Positions 1 through 9,240 are shown, counted from the stretch's first letter. The stretch: 64,000 bases of DNA from Rhodobacterales bacterium RIFCSPHIGHO2_02_FULL_62_130 (GCA_001828855.1 MHZT01000024.1:16079-80078); one strand, 5' to 3'. The notes: generated by a model not told the origin, from the sequence alone. Made by a program: numbers and translations.

Positions 1-228
1 ACGCCCGTCGAGGGTGCCGTGATCTTTGCCACACGCATGGACATGGCCCCAGATGGCATGGAGACGATGACCTCACCCGTGACCGCTATGTCTGCAGAGA
101 CGCCAGGCAACTACCGCTTTGCGACAGATATCACTATGGCCGGCGGCTGGCGGTTTTCGATTGCCGCCAAGGTGCAGGGCGAAGAGGAGACGGTTGAAAC
201 CCAGATCGAGCTGAAAGCAACGCCATGA
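1..228 (+). CDS. YtkA/FixH-like periplasmic protein, 3' part
   Basis: The reading frame is open from the first base of the window, so only the C-terminal part of about 75 residues is present. It carries the pattern of YtkA/FixH-like beta-sandwich domains found beside metal-efflux adaptors: a run of methionines (RMDMAPDGMETM), then PGNYRF and a MAGGW motif. The stop overlaps the start of the CusB-like gene by ATGA, so the two are probably translationally coupled. The protein is likely an accessory metal-binding or assembly factor exposed to the periplasm. Its N-terminus, and therefore any signal peptide, lies outside the window. Assignment to the YtkA family is from motif recognition only. Confidence 0.6.
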   Translation, partial: TPVEGAVIFATRMDMAPDGMETMTSPVTAMSAETPGNYRFATDITMAGGWRFSIAAKVQGEEETVETQIELKATP

Positions 229-1649
229 GCGCCCTTGGCAAACTGGTGGCGATCACGCTTGTCGCCGCAGGTGCCGGATGGGCTGGCCTCAAGGCCGGAG
301 AGGGTGGCATCACCCTCTCCGGCCTGCGGGATCTCGCGGAAATGCAGATCGCTATGCTTGTGGGCCAAGAGGCTGCCGCTATGCAGGGCCCGGATGCAAC
401 CGGACCCGTCATCTACTGGCGCCACCCGGACGGACTGCCCGAGTGGTCGGCGGTCGAAGCATCGTCCTCGGATGGTCGACCCTTCCTGCCTGTCTTCGCC
501 AGCGAGGATTTGACGTTCGATCCGGTAGCCGTGCCCGAACCTGAGACCGCGGGCGACCGGCGCGTTCTTTACTACCGAAATCCGATGGGACTGCCCGACA
601 CCTCGCCGGTGCCGAAGCAGGATTCGATGGGGATGGACTACATCCCGGTTTACGACGGCGAGAGCAGTGACGACGGGTCAATCACGGTCTCTCCCGGCAA
701 GTTGCAGCGCACGGGAGTGCGGAGCACGGAGGCCGTTCTGGCACCACTGGTCGCCATATTGCGTGCGCCCGGGATCGTGACGCTAGACGAGCGACGAGTC
801 AGTGTAATTTCGTTGCGCGCTGACGCGTTCATCGAATCCGTGGCAGACGTGACGACCGGCAGCGTGATTGCCGAAGGTGCACCGCTGGTCACGCTCTACT
901 CGCCAGAGATTGCGCAGGCCATCGCGCAGTTCGTCACAGATGTGCGAAGCGAAGGGCAGCAGCGACCAGGTGCACGCCAGCGGCTGGAAAACCTCGGGAT
1001 ACCCGCCGAAGTGATCGACCGGATCGCCGCAGAAGGTCAGGCAACGGTCAGCATCCCGATCATGGCCCCGCGCAGCGGTGTGGTGCTGGAGCGGATGGCG
1101 GTCGAAGGCATGATGTCCGAGGCGGGCGAGACGTTGTTCCGCATTGCCGATATCTCCACGATCTGGGTGATTGCGGAGGTGCCGGAAGCCACACTGATGG
1201 AGATCGCCGAAGGAGACGAGGTTCGGGTCAGCTTTCGTGGTCTGGCGGATGGTTCGATGACGGGCCGGATCGACGCGATCTATCCTGAGGTGGACATGAT
1301 GACCCGCACCGGCAAGCTGCGGATCGAACTGCCGAACCCCGACGGTCGCCTGCGCGCCAACATGTTTGCCGAGGTGGAGATCCGTTTGGGCGGCGCACCC
1401 GTGGTGCAGGTGCCCGAAGGCGCGGTGATTGACACCGGTGACCGGCAGGTCGTGATCCTCGATTTGGGCGAGGGGCGGTTCCGGCCCGAACCGGTGACCG
1501 TGGGTCGACGAGGCGGCGGCATGATCGAGATCGTCAGCGGCGTGGCGGCGGGCGACGTGGTGGTCAGCACCGCGACGTTCCTGATCGACGCGGAAAGCAA
1601 CCTGAACGCCGCCCTTGCTGCGCTGGCCACGCCGGAGGTGCAGCAATGA
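225..1649 (+). CDS. cusB: RND efflux periplasmic adaptor, CusB/CzcB family, with heavy-metal-binding domain
   Basis: This 474-residue membrane-fusion protein links an inner-membrane RND pump to an outer-membrane channel. Residues 1-25 form an N-terminal membrane anchor. Near residues 62-85 and 115-145 are two heavy-metal-binding-like segments; the second is the clearer (YYRNPMGLPDTSP followed by DSMGMDYIPVY) and is the type that feeds Cu/Ag to CusA-like pumps. The lipoyl and beta-barrel portion follows, with ITVSPGKLQRTGV and the APRSGVV segment. The gene overlaps both neighbours (ATGA at each end), giving a tight ytkA-cusB-cusA operon. No outer-membrane factor follows it; the nearest TolC-like gene is in the copper island near 44-45.5 kb. 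Copper or silver is the likely substrate, but Zn/Cd/Co cannot be excluded. Confidence 0.85.
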   Translation: MSALGKLVAITLVAAGAGWAGLKAGEGGITLSGLRDLAEMQIAMLVGQEAAAMQGPDATGPVIYWRHPDGLPEWSAVEASSSDGRPFLPVFASEDLTFDPVAVPEPETAGDRRVLYYRNPMGLPDTSPVPKQDSMGMDYIPVYDGESSDDGSITVSPGKLQRTGVRSTEAVLAPLVAILRAPGIVTLDERRVSVISLRADAFIESVADVTTGSVIAEGAPLVTLYSPEIAQAIAQFVTDVRSEGQQRPGARQRLENLGIPAEVIDRIAAEGQATVSIPIMAPRSGVVLERMAVEGMMSEAGETLFRIADISTIWVIAEVPEATLMEIAEGDEVRVSFRGLADGSMTGRIDAIYPEVDMMTRTGKLRIELPNPDGRLRANMFAEVEIRLGGAPVVQVPEGAVIDTGDRQVVILDLGEGRFRPEPVTVGRRGGGMIEIVSGVAAGDVVVSTATFLIDAESNLNAALAALATPEVQQ

Positions 1650-4600
1650 TCGCCAAAGTTATCGCCTGGTCGGCCCGCAACATACTTTTGGTCCTGTTCG
1701 CGACCGCCTTCACCGTGGCGGCGGGCATCTGGTCGCTGCGCACCTTGCCCATCGACGCCATCCCTGACCTGTCGGATGTGCAGGTGATCGTGCTGACCGA
1801 GTTTCCCGGACAGGCGCCGCAGGTCGTCGAAGATCAGGTCACCTATCCCCTGACATCCGCCATGCTGACAGTGCCGCGCTCCCGCGTGGTTCGCGGGTTC
1901 TCGTTTTTCGGCATCTCCTTCGTCTATGTGATCTTCGAGGACGGCGTCGATCCCTACTGGGCGCGCTCGCGCGTGCTGGAATACCTCAATGCCGCTGAGG
2001 CGCGGCTGCCTGACGGGGTAACGCCCGCACTTGGCCCGGATGCCACCGGCGTGGGCTGGGTCTATCAATACGCGTTGAAGGGCGAAAACCTGAGCCTCGC
2101 CGAACTGCGGTCTCTGCAGGACTGGGTGATGCGCTTTGCCATCAGCCGCGCCGACGGCGTGTCCGAAGTGGCCAGCGTCGGCGGCTTCGTCAAGCAATAC
2201 TCGATCACTGTCGACCCGGTACGGATGCGGGCACTGAACGTCACCCTGTCGGAGATCGGCGACGCGGTTGCCGCCAGCAACATGGACACCGGTGGCCGCA
2301 CGGTCGAGCTGTCCGAGTTCGAGTTCATGGTGCGCGGGCGCGGCTATCTGGGCGGCATCGCCGATCTGGAAATGGTGCCGATCCGCGCCGATGGCGGCGT
2401 GCCGCTGTTGTTGCGCGATGTGGCGCGGGTCGAGATCGTGCCGGATGAACGCCGGGGCATTGCGGAACTGGACGGCGAGGGCGAGGTTGCCTCGGGCATC
2501 GTACTGCAACGGGTGGGTGCGAACGCGCTCGACGTGATCGACAACGCCAAAGCCGAGATCGCCACCATCGCCACAAGCCTGCCCGAGGGGGTGGAGATCG
2601 TGACGGTCTATGACCGCTCCGGCCTGATCCTCTCGGCCATCGAGACATTGCGCACGACGCTCTTGGAGGAAAGCATCGTCGTTGCATTGGTGACCTTCCT
2701 GTTCCTTCTGCATGTCCGCTCATCGCTCGTCGCGATCATCATGCTGCCGGTCGGCCTTCTGATGGCCTTCGCCGCAATGCGCGCGCTTGGCATCGGGGCC
2801 AACATCATGAGCTTGGGCGGCATCGCCATTGCCATTGGTGCCATGATCGACGCGGCAATCGTGATGATCGAAAACGCGCACAAACATCTGGAACGCGCCG
2901 AGCCGGGCGCAGACAGGGTAGAGGTGCTGATCAAGGCAGCCTCCGAGGTTGGCCCCGCGCTTTTCTTCAGCCTTCTGATCATCACCGTGTCGTTTTTGCC
3001 GATCTTCGCGCTGGAAGGGCAGGAGGGGCGGCTGTTCGGTCCGCTCGCCTTTACCAAGACCTTTGCCATGGCCGCCGCGGCCCTGCTGTCGGTTACGCTG
3101 GTGCCAGCACTGATGGTGATCTTTGTGCGGGGGCATATTGTGCCCGAACACAAGAACCCGGTGAACCGTATCCTGATTGCGCTTTACCGACCCGTCATCG
3201 CCTGGGTCCTGAAGGCACGGGTGTTCACGATCCTGCTGGCCGTGGTGGCGCTCGTCGCCACCGTCTGGCCCGCGCGCCAACTGGGGTCGGAGTTCATGCC
3301 GGCACTGGACGAAGGCACGCTGATGTACATGCCCACCACGCTGCCGGGTCTATCCGTCACCAAGGCAGCAGAGTTGATGCAGATGCAGGATCGCATCATC
3401 AGGTCTTTCCCCGAGGTAGAGACGGTCTTCGGCAAGGCCGGGCGCGCGCTGACGGCCACTGATCCTGCACCGACGGAAATGTTCGAGACGATCATTCAGC
3501 TTCGCCCGCGCGAGGAATGGCGACCGGGTGTTACGATGGAATCTCTGCGCGCCGAGATGGACGCGGCCCTGCAGTTTCCCGGCGTGTCGAACGCCTGGAC
3601 GCAGCCGATCCGTGCGCGCATCGACATGCTGGCGACGGGAATTCGGACCCCGGTCGGGGTGAAAGTCTTTGGCACGAGCCTTCCCGAGATGGAGCGCATC
3701 GCGCGCGAGGTCGAAGCGGTCTTGCGCGCCGTGCCCGGCACCACCAGCGCCTATGCCGAACGGGTGATCGGCGGCTATTACCTGGACATCGTGCCCGACC
3801 GCGAAAGGTTGGCGCGCTATGGCCTGTCGATCGCGGATGTGCAGGAGGTCATTGCAATGGCACTCGGGGCCGAGGCGATCACCCAGACGGTGGAAGGGCG
3901 CGAGCGTTACAACGTTGCGCTGCGCTATCCGGCGGCCTTGCGGCAAGACCCCGACGCCATCGCCCGCGAGGTTCAGATTGCCTTGTCCGGCGGCGGTACC
4001 GTGCCCCTCGGGGAAGTGGCAAAGGTGGAGCGCACGCGCGGCGCCACCTCGATCCGCACCGAGAACGGGCAGCTTGCCGTCTATATCTTCGTCGACATCG
4101 CGGGGCGCGATCTGGGCGGCTACGTTGCTGACGCGCAGGCGGCTGTGGCGGGTGAGGTGGCCCTGCCGCCTGGCTATTCGCTGGGGTGGAGCGGGCAGTT
4201 CGAATATCTCGAACGCGCCAAGGCACGGCTTGCGATCGTGGTGCCTGCCACGCTTGCCGTGATTTTTCTGCTGCTATTCCTGAACTTCCGCAGGCTGACC
4301 GAAACCCTGATCGTCATGCTGTCGCTGCCGTTCGCGCTGGTCGGCGGGGTATGGCTGATGTGGGCGATGGGCTTCAACCTGTCCGTCGCCGTCGCTGTCG
4401 GCTTCATTGCCTTGGCAGGCGTTGCTGCCGAAACCGGGGTGATCATGCTGATCTACCTTGACCATGCTCTGGCAGAACGCCGCGCAGAAGTCGCTCGTGA
4501 TGGAAGGGCCTTTACCCGCGCCGACCTGAACGCCGCGATCATGGTGGGCGCGGTAGAGCGGGTGCGCCCGAAGATGATGACCGTGGTCGCCATCATGGCC

Positions 4601-4810
4601 GGCCTGATGCCGATCCTCTGGGCGAGCGGCACCGGATCCGAGGTGATGAGCCGTATTGCCGTGCCGATGATCGGCGGCATGGTGTCGTCGACAGTTCTAA
4701 CGCTTGTAGTGATTCCCGCGGTCTATGCGCTGATCAAGGGCCAACAGCTGAAATCAGCCTCAAGGAATGATAGCCAGCTTGAAGGGAAGCTGATGCACGA
4801 CGTCGGATGA
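1646..4810 (+). CDS. cusA: Heavy-metal efflux RND permease, CusA/CzcA family
   Basis: At 1054 residues this is full length for a heavy-metal RND pump, a proton antiporter that exports metal from periplasm or cytoplasm through CusB and an outer-membrane channel. The N-terminus has the expected first helix, then IPDLSDVQVIVLTEFPGQ. The helix 4 signature is GAMIDAAIVMIENAHKHLE, typical of CusA-type proteins. The periplasmic segment FMPALDEGTLMYMP and the second-half motif GVAAETGVIMLIYLD are also conserved. It is translationally coupled to cusB by ATGA. The C-terminal tail after ALIKG is short and polar. A large antisense open frame over its 5' half is a shadow of its codon use. Substrate specificity between Cu/Ag and Zn/Co/Cd is not settled by what I can see. 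Confidence 0.9.
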   Translation: MIAKVIAWSARNILLVLFATAFTVAAGIWSLRTLPIDAIPDLSDVQVIVLTEFPGQAPQVVEDQVTYPLTSAMLTVPRSRVVRGFSFFGISFVYVIFEDGVDPYWARSRVLEYLNAAEARLPDGVTPALGPDATGVGWVYQYALKGENLSLAELRSLQDWVMRFAISRADGVSEVASVGGFVKQYSITVDPVRMRALNVTLSEIGDAVAASNMDTGGRTVELSEFEFMVRGRGYLGGIADLEMVPIRADGGVPLLLRDVARVEIVPDERRGIAELDGEGEVASGIVLQRVGANALDVIDNAKAEIATIATSLPEGVEIVTVYDRSGLILSAIETLRTTLLEESIVVALVTFLFLLHVRSSLVAIIMLPVGLLMAFAAMRALGIGANIMSLGGIAIAIGAMIDAAIVMIENAHKHLERAEPGADRVEVLIKAASEVGPALFFSLLIITVSFLPIFALEGQEGRLFGPLAFTKTFAMAAAALLSVTLVPALMVIFVRGHIVPEHKNPVNRILIALYRPVIAWVLKARVFTILLAVVALVATVWPARQLGSEFMPALDEGTLMYMPTTLPGLSVTKAAELMQMQDRIIRSFPEVETVFGKAGRALTATDPAPTEMFETIIQLRPREEWRPGVTMESLRAEMDAALQFPGVSNAWTQPIRARIDMLATGIRTPVGVKVFGTSLPEMERIAREVEAVLRAVPGTTSAYAERVIGGYYLDIVPDRERLARYGLSIADVQEVIAMALGAEAITQTVEGRERYNVALRYPAALRQDPDAIAREVQIALSGGGTVPLGEVAKVERTRGATSIRTENGQLAVYIFVDIAGRDLGGYVADAQAAVAGEVALPPGYSLGWSGQFEYLERAKARLAIVVPATLAVIFLLLFLNFRRLTETLIVMLSLPFALVGGVWLMWAMGFNLSVAVAVGFIALAGVAAETGVIMLIYLDHALAERRAEVARDGRAFTRADLNAAIMVGAVERVRPKMMTVVAIMAGLMPILWASGTGSEVMSRIAVPMIGGMVSSTVLTLVVIPAVYALIKGQQLKSASRNDSQLEGKLMHDVG

Positions 4811-4966
4811 AGCCTTCCCGGCGATGTCACAGCCAATGCGAGATTGCGATCCAACTCATCTAGGTGTTTCGGGAATGATCAGCCGTTGCCGACTTGGGCA
4901 GCAGCTTGAATTACTGCCAACCAAGCGGCGGACTTGGCACAGTAGATCGGTCGAATGCTGTTTAGC

Positions 4967-5284
4967 TCAGGCATTCGCTTTTTTCGCGGGCCCGCAGGAT
5001 TCAGGGTCGCATTGCGCCCCTTCGGAAAGGTTCGGAACCTGCGCCTGCACGCGTCTGTTTCGTTGCCACAGCCAGACGGCACCGCCAGCCAGCGCGGCAA
5101 GGGCGATGCCGCCGCACAGGATGACATCGAGGCTCAGACCCGCCAACCAGCCGCCACCGGCACCACCAGTGCCGACCAGACCGGCGGCGATCAAGACTGG
5201 CCAGACGACGGGCACGACCAGTGGCGCACAACAGGCAGCGCAGGCGGCAACCGTCCCGGTGATGGCAAGTTTTCGCGAGAACAT
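4967..5284 (-). CDS. MerF/MerT-like small metal-uptake membrane protein
   Basis: This 105-residue protein has two to three hydrophobic helices. The first helix contains a cysteine cluster (ACAACCAPL), the vicinal Cys pair typical of mercury transporters of the MerT/MerF type that pass Hg(II) inward. A second helix with an isolated Cys (VILCGGIAL) and a cytoplasmic tail ending in CDPESCGPAKK follow. A strong ribosome site (GGAGG, 6 bases before ATG) and a MerR-type palindromic operator lie upstream, divergent from a merR gene. No merA or merP is seen nearby. The HMA protein at 56.1 kb is distant. It may therefore serve another soft metal, or be a remnant of a larger mer set. The exact subfamily is uncertain. 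Confidence 0.55.
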   Translation of the reverse strand: MFSRKLAITGTVAACAACCAPLVVPVVWPVLIAAGLVGTGGAGGGWLAGLSLDVILCGGIALAALAGGAVWLWQRNRRVQAQVPNLSEGAQCDPESCGPAKKANA

Positions 5285-5321
5285 GGAATCCTCCAGTTTG
5301 ATGGCTTGCTTCGGCGTAGCA

Positions 5322-5338
5322 CTTAAAGCTACTTTAAG
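5322..5338. promoter_or_regulatory. MerR-family operator between divergent genes
   Basis: A perfect palindrome, CTTAAAG-CTA-CTTTAAG, lies in the 80-base gap between the MerF-like gene and merR. Read toward the MerF-like gene, TTGCTC starts about 19 bases before a possible -10 region (TACGCC). Such a long 19-base spacer is the hallmark of MerR-activated promoters. The palindrome falls inside this spacer, as expected. Confidence 0.65.
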
Positions 5339-5365
5339 AGCAAGATAAATTTTTAAGGTGGCGTG

Positions 5366-5788
5366 ATGTCCCTCTCGATCGGTCAGGCAGCAGACAAGTC
5401 TGGCTGCACACCACCCACAATTCGCTACTACGAAAGCATCGGCCTCTTGCCACCGACGCCGCGCAGCGACGCGGGCCGCAGGGCCTACGGCTCGAAGGAA
5501 GTGGCGCGGCTTGCCTTAATTCGGCGAGCTCGCGATTTCGGATTGGGCATACCGCAGGTCCGCGATCTGCTGGCTGCAGCTGAGGCTCCCGCAACGGCCT
5601 GCGTTATGGCGCGCCCGGTCGTCGAGGAACACATTCGCGCGCTGCGAGCCAAACGTGCGGAGCTGAAGGCGCTGGAAGCCGCTCTCGCTGCGATCCTTGT
5701 CCGTTGCGATGAAGGCTGCCGCGGCGGGAACCCGGGAGCCTGCGCCATTTTCGATGATTTCCATTTGCCGGGAGCTGCTTCAACTTGA
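5366..5788 (+). CDS. MerR-family heavy-metal-responsive regulator
   Basis: This 140-residue regulator has an N-terminal winged helix ([20 protein letters not shown]), then ESIGLL and a long dimerisation helix. The effector end has one Cys early in the dimer helix (ATACVMARP) and a C-terminal metal loop ([17 protein letters not shown]). This spacing is like zinc/lead/mercury-type MerR proteins more than CueR. I chose the ATG at 5366 over the GTG at 5363 because AAGGTGG is better spaced to it. It faces the MerF-like gene across a palindromic operator and overlaps ynfA by TTGA. It probably activates the MerF-like gene and may control its own operon. The metal is unknown. Confidence 0.8.
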   Translation: MSLSIGQAADKSGCTPPTIRYYESIGLLPPTPRSDAGRRAYGSKEVARLALIRRARDFGLGIPQVRDLLAAAEAPATACVMARPVVEEHIRALRAKRAELKALEAALAAILVRCDEGCRGGNPGACAIFDDFHLPGAAST

Positions 5789-6111
5789 GGACCATCCTGA
5801 TCTACGCCGGGGCGGCCATGGCCGAAATCGTCGGCTGCTTTGCGGTCTGGGCTTGGATGCGGCAGGGCGCGAGCGCGCTTTGGCTGGCGCCCGGTCTAGT
5901 CAGCCTTGCCGTGTTCGCCTGGCTCCTGACCCTCGCGCCATCGGATTTCGCCGGGCGGTCCTACGCGGCTTATGGAGGCGTCTATATCGCGGCGTCGCTT
6001 ATTTGGCTTTGGGCCGTTGAGAAGCAGCGCCCCGATGCGTGGGATGTGACTGGGGGTGCAATTTGCCTTCTCGGCGCGGCAGTCATTCTTCTTGCGCCAA
6101 GGTCAGTCTGA
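5785..6111 (+). CDS. ynfA: YnfA/UPF0060 family membrane protein
   Basis: This is a 108-residue protein with four predicted transmembrane helices and the YnfA family pattern: [12 protein letters not shown] in helix 1, [18 protein letters not shown] in helix 3, and a final helix ending in LLAPR. YnfA proteins belong to the small multidrug resistance-like superfamily. The start is TTG, overlapping the merR stop (TTGA), so translation is probably coupled to merR. A YnfA gene directly downstream of a metal-responsive MerR suggests a metal or cation role here, but this is inference. Confidence 0.85.
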   Translation: MRTILIYAGAAMAEIVGCFAVWAWMRQGASALWLAPGLVSLAVFAWLLTLAPSDFAGRSYAAYGGVYIAASLIWLWAVEKQRPDAWDVTGGAICLLGAAVILLAPRSV

Positions 6112-6191
6112 CCATTCACGCCTAACCGGCATTATGCTGTCGATGAGACTTTCGCTACTGATCGGTGCTGTTTGCTGAATCGTCCAGAGAA

Positions 6192-6704
6192 TCACACCGT
6201 CTCCGCGACAATGGATTGTCTGCACCACTGGACCACACTGGCGACATCGGTGGGCAGTGCAATTGCGTCCTCGCCAGCAAAGGACAGAAACGCCGCAAGG
6301 TTAAGGCCGTTGACACCTACAAGGACCGGAATTCCCAGATCGACCGCATCGCCAATGACGGGGATCAGACCTTTGCCCTCGGCCTCGCGCTTGCCGAATT
6401 TGTTCACAATGAGCATGTCAGCGCCCGATAGGCGTCGCTGAACCTCGGCGACTGACTGTTCAAGCGCGCCCGAGTCAAGCGTGCAGCCCCACGCGAGGTC
6501 GCCGCGATCCTCACTGATCCGGACAACGGGACCTTGAGGAAGGATCATCAGATCCATGTCGCATTTGCGCCGATCCGGACGTTCGATATTCGACTGAACC
6601 GTTCCGGAAAGACGCAGTCCATCCGTCTGCAGCTGTTGGGCGACGGCTGCGATGAGCGCATCGGTCCGCCCACGACCCTGAAGTGTAACGTAAGCTAGTT
6701 GCAA
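6192..6704 (-). CDS. DUF2478 protein (putative nucleotide-binding molybdenum-associated factor)
   Basis: This 170-residue protein starts MQLAYVTLQGRGRTD and contains CDMDLMILPQGPVVRISE and ADMLIVNKFGKREAEG, patterns I associate with DUF2478 proteins, which occur near molybdate transport and molybdoenzyme genes. The start is a TTG preceded by a strong GAGGAGG site, which makes the start secure. It is the last gene of the aio cluster, 66 bases after aioA, with a strong hairpin in the gap. A role in supplying or inserting molybdenum cofactor into AioA is plausible but unproven. IVNKFGK resembles the NKxD-like segment of P-loop proteins, although I see no clear Walker A. Confidence 0.6.
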   Translation of the reverse strand: MQLAYVTLQGRGRTDALIAAVAQQLQTDGLRLSGTVQSNIERPDRRKCDMDLMILPQGPVVRISEDRGDLAWGCTLDSGALEQSVAEVQRRLSGADMLIVNKFGKREAEGKGLIPVIGDAVDLGIPVLVGVNGLNLAAFLSFAGEDAIALPTDVASVVQWCRQSIVAETV

Positions 6705-6730
6705 GGCTGCCTCCTCACCGGCGTGGATTG

Positions 6731-6759
6731 TGCGCCGCCGGAAACGATCCGGCGGCGCA
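6731..6759. promoter_or_regulatory. Strong hairpin between aioA and the DUF2478 gene
   Basis: Eleven-base perfect arms (TGCGCCGCCGG and its complement) flank a 7-base loop. In the aioA transcript it is not followed by a T run, so it looks more like a processing or stability element than a terminator. On the plus strand it is followed by ATCAATTTTCTTTTA, but no plus-strand gene reads into it. Confidence 0.6.
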
Positions 6760-6770
6760 TCAATTTTCTT

Positions 6771-9230
6771 TTAGAGTTCCACTTCCCACGACTTGTAGGA
6801 CACCGCCGCCGAAGCCGGGGTGGCATCCGAGATTTTGCGGATGTTGGCCCATGTGTGCTTGTAGTCCGGCAGGATCAGTTCGTTGACGCCCGGGTTCACG
6901 ATGTTCCCCTGGGCGCCGTTTGGCGCACCGAAGACCATGAAGGTTTCATTGCGCTTCGCCGTGGGTTCCGGGTAGGCCAAGGCCTGCGTCGCGCCCATAT
7001 CGTTGTGCACCTCCACCATATCGCCCGCCTTGATGCCCAGATCGGCCATGTCGTCGGGGTTGATCTGGATGAAGGGAACCGGGAAGCGGTCCATGACAAA
7101 CTCGTTGCCCTGATCGAGGAACCAGTTCTGCCAGTTCATGTTGGCGCGGCCGTTGTTGATCAGGAAGCGGTGGTTCGCTTGTTGCTGCGCCTTGCCTGCT
7201 GCCTGCCAACCCCGCCATTCGCCCATGCAGAACAGGGCTTTGCCATCTTCGCGCCCATGACGCTTGAACACGCCGTCTTCATAAAGGCGGTTGGTCCCGA
7301 CCAGTTTGCCATCGGCAAAGCCGGTCACCGGCTCCAGCACCCCGTCGTTGCCCATGGCGCGGAGGCGTTCATAGGTGACTTCGGGATTGCCTTTGTTGTA
7401 ACCGTCCATGAAGGAGTCTTCTTCACTGGCCCAGTCGTAGCCTTTGAACTGGTCGGCATACTCGGTCCGGCCCTCTTCGCGCAGCACGCGTTCAAGGGCT
7501 TGCGCGATCCCGGCCGCGATCATGCAATCGGGTTTGGCCGATCCGGGGGCGTCCATGTACTTTTCTGTCAGCCGCAGGCGGCGTTCGCCGTTCATCGATG
7601 TCAGGTTCATCTCGCCGGATTCCACCGCCGGAAGGATGACATGGGCCGCCTGGCCGATCTGGCTGTGGATGATGTCCACGTCCACGACGAACAGCCCGCC
7701 CGCATTGATTGCGCCGACGATGGCATCGACCATCTCCTCGCGCGTCGCCCCGGCGCGGGCGTCCATCGCTTCCTTCACCATGTTGGACCGCCGATTGTAG
7801 ACGCGCTTGAACTCAGAGGCGTTCAGCGTGGTCTTGAAGTGGTCGTTGGCCCAGATGTGATGCACCTTGCCGCCGCCCGCGATGATCAACTGGTCGATGT
7901 AAGGAGCAGGGCGGCCGACATGGGCGTCGGACGGACGGTAGTAGCCTTCCTGGTGACCGCCCAGACGGCAAACGCCACCGCCTTCGCGGCCCACATTGCC
8001 GGTGGCAAGACCGATGTTCAGCAGGCTGCCAATGGCACGATAGTTGTCGTTGCCCCAGATGATGCCTTTCTCGTAGCCGGTCACGCATTTACGGCGGCTA
8101 CCGTCTTCTTTCGGTTTGGCGATCCATTCAGCGGCCTGAATTAGCTGCGCTTCGGTCAAACCCGTGGCTGCGGCTCCGTCGGCAAGGCTCATCTTGCAGG
8201 CGACGCGTGCAGCCTCGAACGATCCGAGGGACGCCGGATAGGCCGAGTCTGCGGCCACTGCCACATCACCCTGGAAGGTGGACTTGGCGATGAAGTCGGC
8301 ATCGACCCAGCCCTGATCGGCGATATAGGTGAAGAGCGTGTTGTGCAGCGCGACGTCCGAGCCAGTGGTAATGGGCAGATGCAGGACGTTCTCGGCCCCT
8401 GCCACCTGTTCACAGCTGTCGACCGTCACGGTGCGGCGCGGGTCCGAGATGACAACCTTCGCCCCGTTCTGCATGCCCTTGACCATGTGGTTCAGGAACA
8501 GGTTGGTCTGGCATTCCATCGGGTTGGTGCCGACAAGGAAGATGGTGTCGGTGACTTCATAGTCAGCGTAGTTGTAGTTCAGCTCGTCCACGCCCATGTC
8601 GCGACTGGAGTGCACCTCAGACATGTAGGCCGGGCGGTTGTGGATGCGGCAATGCTTGACCTTCATCGACTCGAAGTAAAGCTTGCCCGTGCCCCAGGTG
8701 TTCTCATAGCCACCGGCGGAGCCGCCATGGTCGAACATCGAGACGTAGAGGTCGTTCTCGTTGTCCTTGTCGATCACCCTTGCCGTCACGCGGGCGACCA
8801 GATCCAGCGCGTCATCCCACGATGTCGGCTGCCAAGTGCCATAGCGCCAGACCATCGGATCTGTCAGACGCTGCTTCTGGCTGCCGGTCACATCCGAGCG
8901 CCGGTTTTCCGCCATTCGCGCGCCGCGGATTGAGCCGAGGCCCGAGTTCACCTGGCAATTTACATCCGGCTTGATTACCAAATGCACGTCGGCGCCATTC
9001 TGCTTCACGACGTTATACATCGACGGCGCATACCAAGCTTCGGTTTCGGCGCCCTGCTGCTTGGAAAGGTCTTCGCCCATCCAGTTGCTGTCAGTTGTGC
9101 CCTGCTTTTTCAGCGGCCAAGTGTAGGCTTTGTATCCGCATCCGACGATGCAGTAGTGGCAGGTGACATTGTGCTCTTTTGCGCCTGCGGGAATGATTGG
9201 CAGGCGGTCGATGTTGCGTTTGTAAGCCAT
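6771..9230 (-). CDS. aioA: Arsenite oxidase large (molybdopterin) subunit
   Basis: This 819-residue protein matches the full length of AioA, the periplasmic molybdopterin enzyme that oxidises As(III) to As(V). The N-terminus contains CHYCIVGCGY, the CxxCxxxC motif of the 3Fe-4S cluster. Downstream are conserved blocks such as NCQVNSGLGSIRGAR and HCRIHNRPAYMSEVHSSR, typical of arsenite oxidase rather than other DMSO-reductase family members. It has no Tat signal of its own; in this family AioA is exported together with AioB, which carries the signal. A GGGGGCGATC ribosome site precedes the ATG, and aioB ends 10 bases upstream. It is the catalytic core of the aioXSRBA cluster. Confidence 0.96.
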   Translation of the reverse strand: MAYKRNIDRLPIIPAGAKEHNVTCHYCIVGCGYKAYTWPLKKQGTTDSNWMGEDLSKQQGAETEAWYAPSMYNVVKQNGADVHLVIKPDVNCQVNSGLGSIRGARMAENRRSDVTGSQKQRLTDPMVWRYGTWQPTSWDDALDLVARVTARVIDKDNENDLYVSMFDHGGSAGGYENTWGTGKLYFESMKVKHCRIHNRPAYMSEVHSSRDMGVDELNYNYADYEVTDTIFLVGTNPMECQTNLFLNHMVKGMQNGAKVVISDPRRTVTVDSCEQVAGAENVLHLPITTGSDVALHNTLFTYIADQGWVDADFIAKSTFQGDVAVAADSAYPASLGSFEAARVACKMSLADGAAATGLTEAQLIQAAEWIAKPKEDGSRRKCVTGYEKGIIWGNDNYRAIGSLLNIGLATGNVGREGGGVCRLGGHQEGYYRPSDAHVGRPAPYIDQLIIAGGGKVHHIWANDHFKTTLNASEFKRVYNRRSNMVKEAMDARAGATREEMVDAIVGAINAGGLFVVDVDIIHSQIGQAAHVILPAVESGEMNLTSMNGERRLRLTEKYMDAPGSAKPDCMIAAGIAQALERVLREEGRTEYADQFKGYDWASEEDSFMDGYNKGNPEVTYERLRAMGNDGVLEPVTGFADGKLVGTNRLYEDGVFKRHGREDGKALFCMGEWRGWQAAGKAQQQANHRFLINNGRANMNWQNWFLDQGNEFVMDRFPVPFIQINPDDMADLGIKAGDMVEVHNDMGATQALAYPEPTAKRNETFMVFGAPNGAQGNIVNPGVNELILPDYKHTWANIRKISDATPASAAVSYKSWEVEL

Positions 9231-9240
9231 GATCGCCCCC

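Noticed and set aside
1280..2713. 477-codon open frame on the minus strand over cusB/cusA
   Set aside because: It lies antisense to two clear pump genes, and its product is rich in His, Asp, Gln and Arg with no family pattern, as expected from a GC-rich shadow frame.
6699..8144. 481-codon plus-strand frame over aioA
   Set aside because: Antisense to aioA; valine/alanine/histidine-rich with no recognisable domain. AioA motifs on the other strand settle it.
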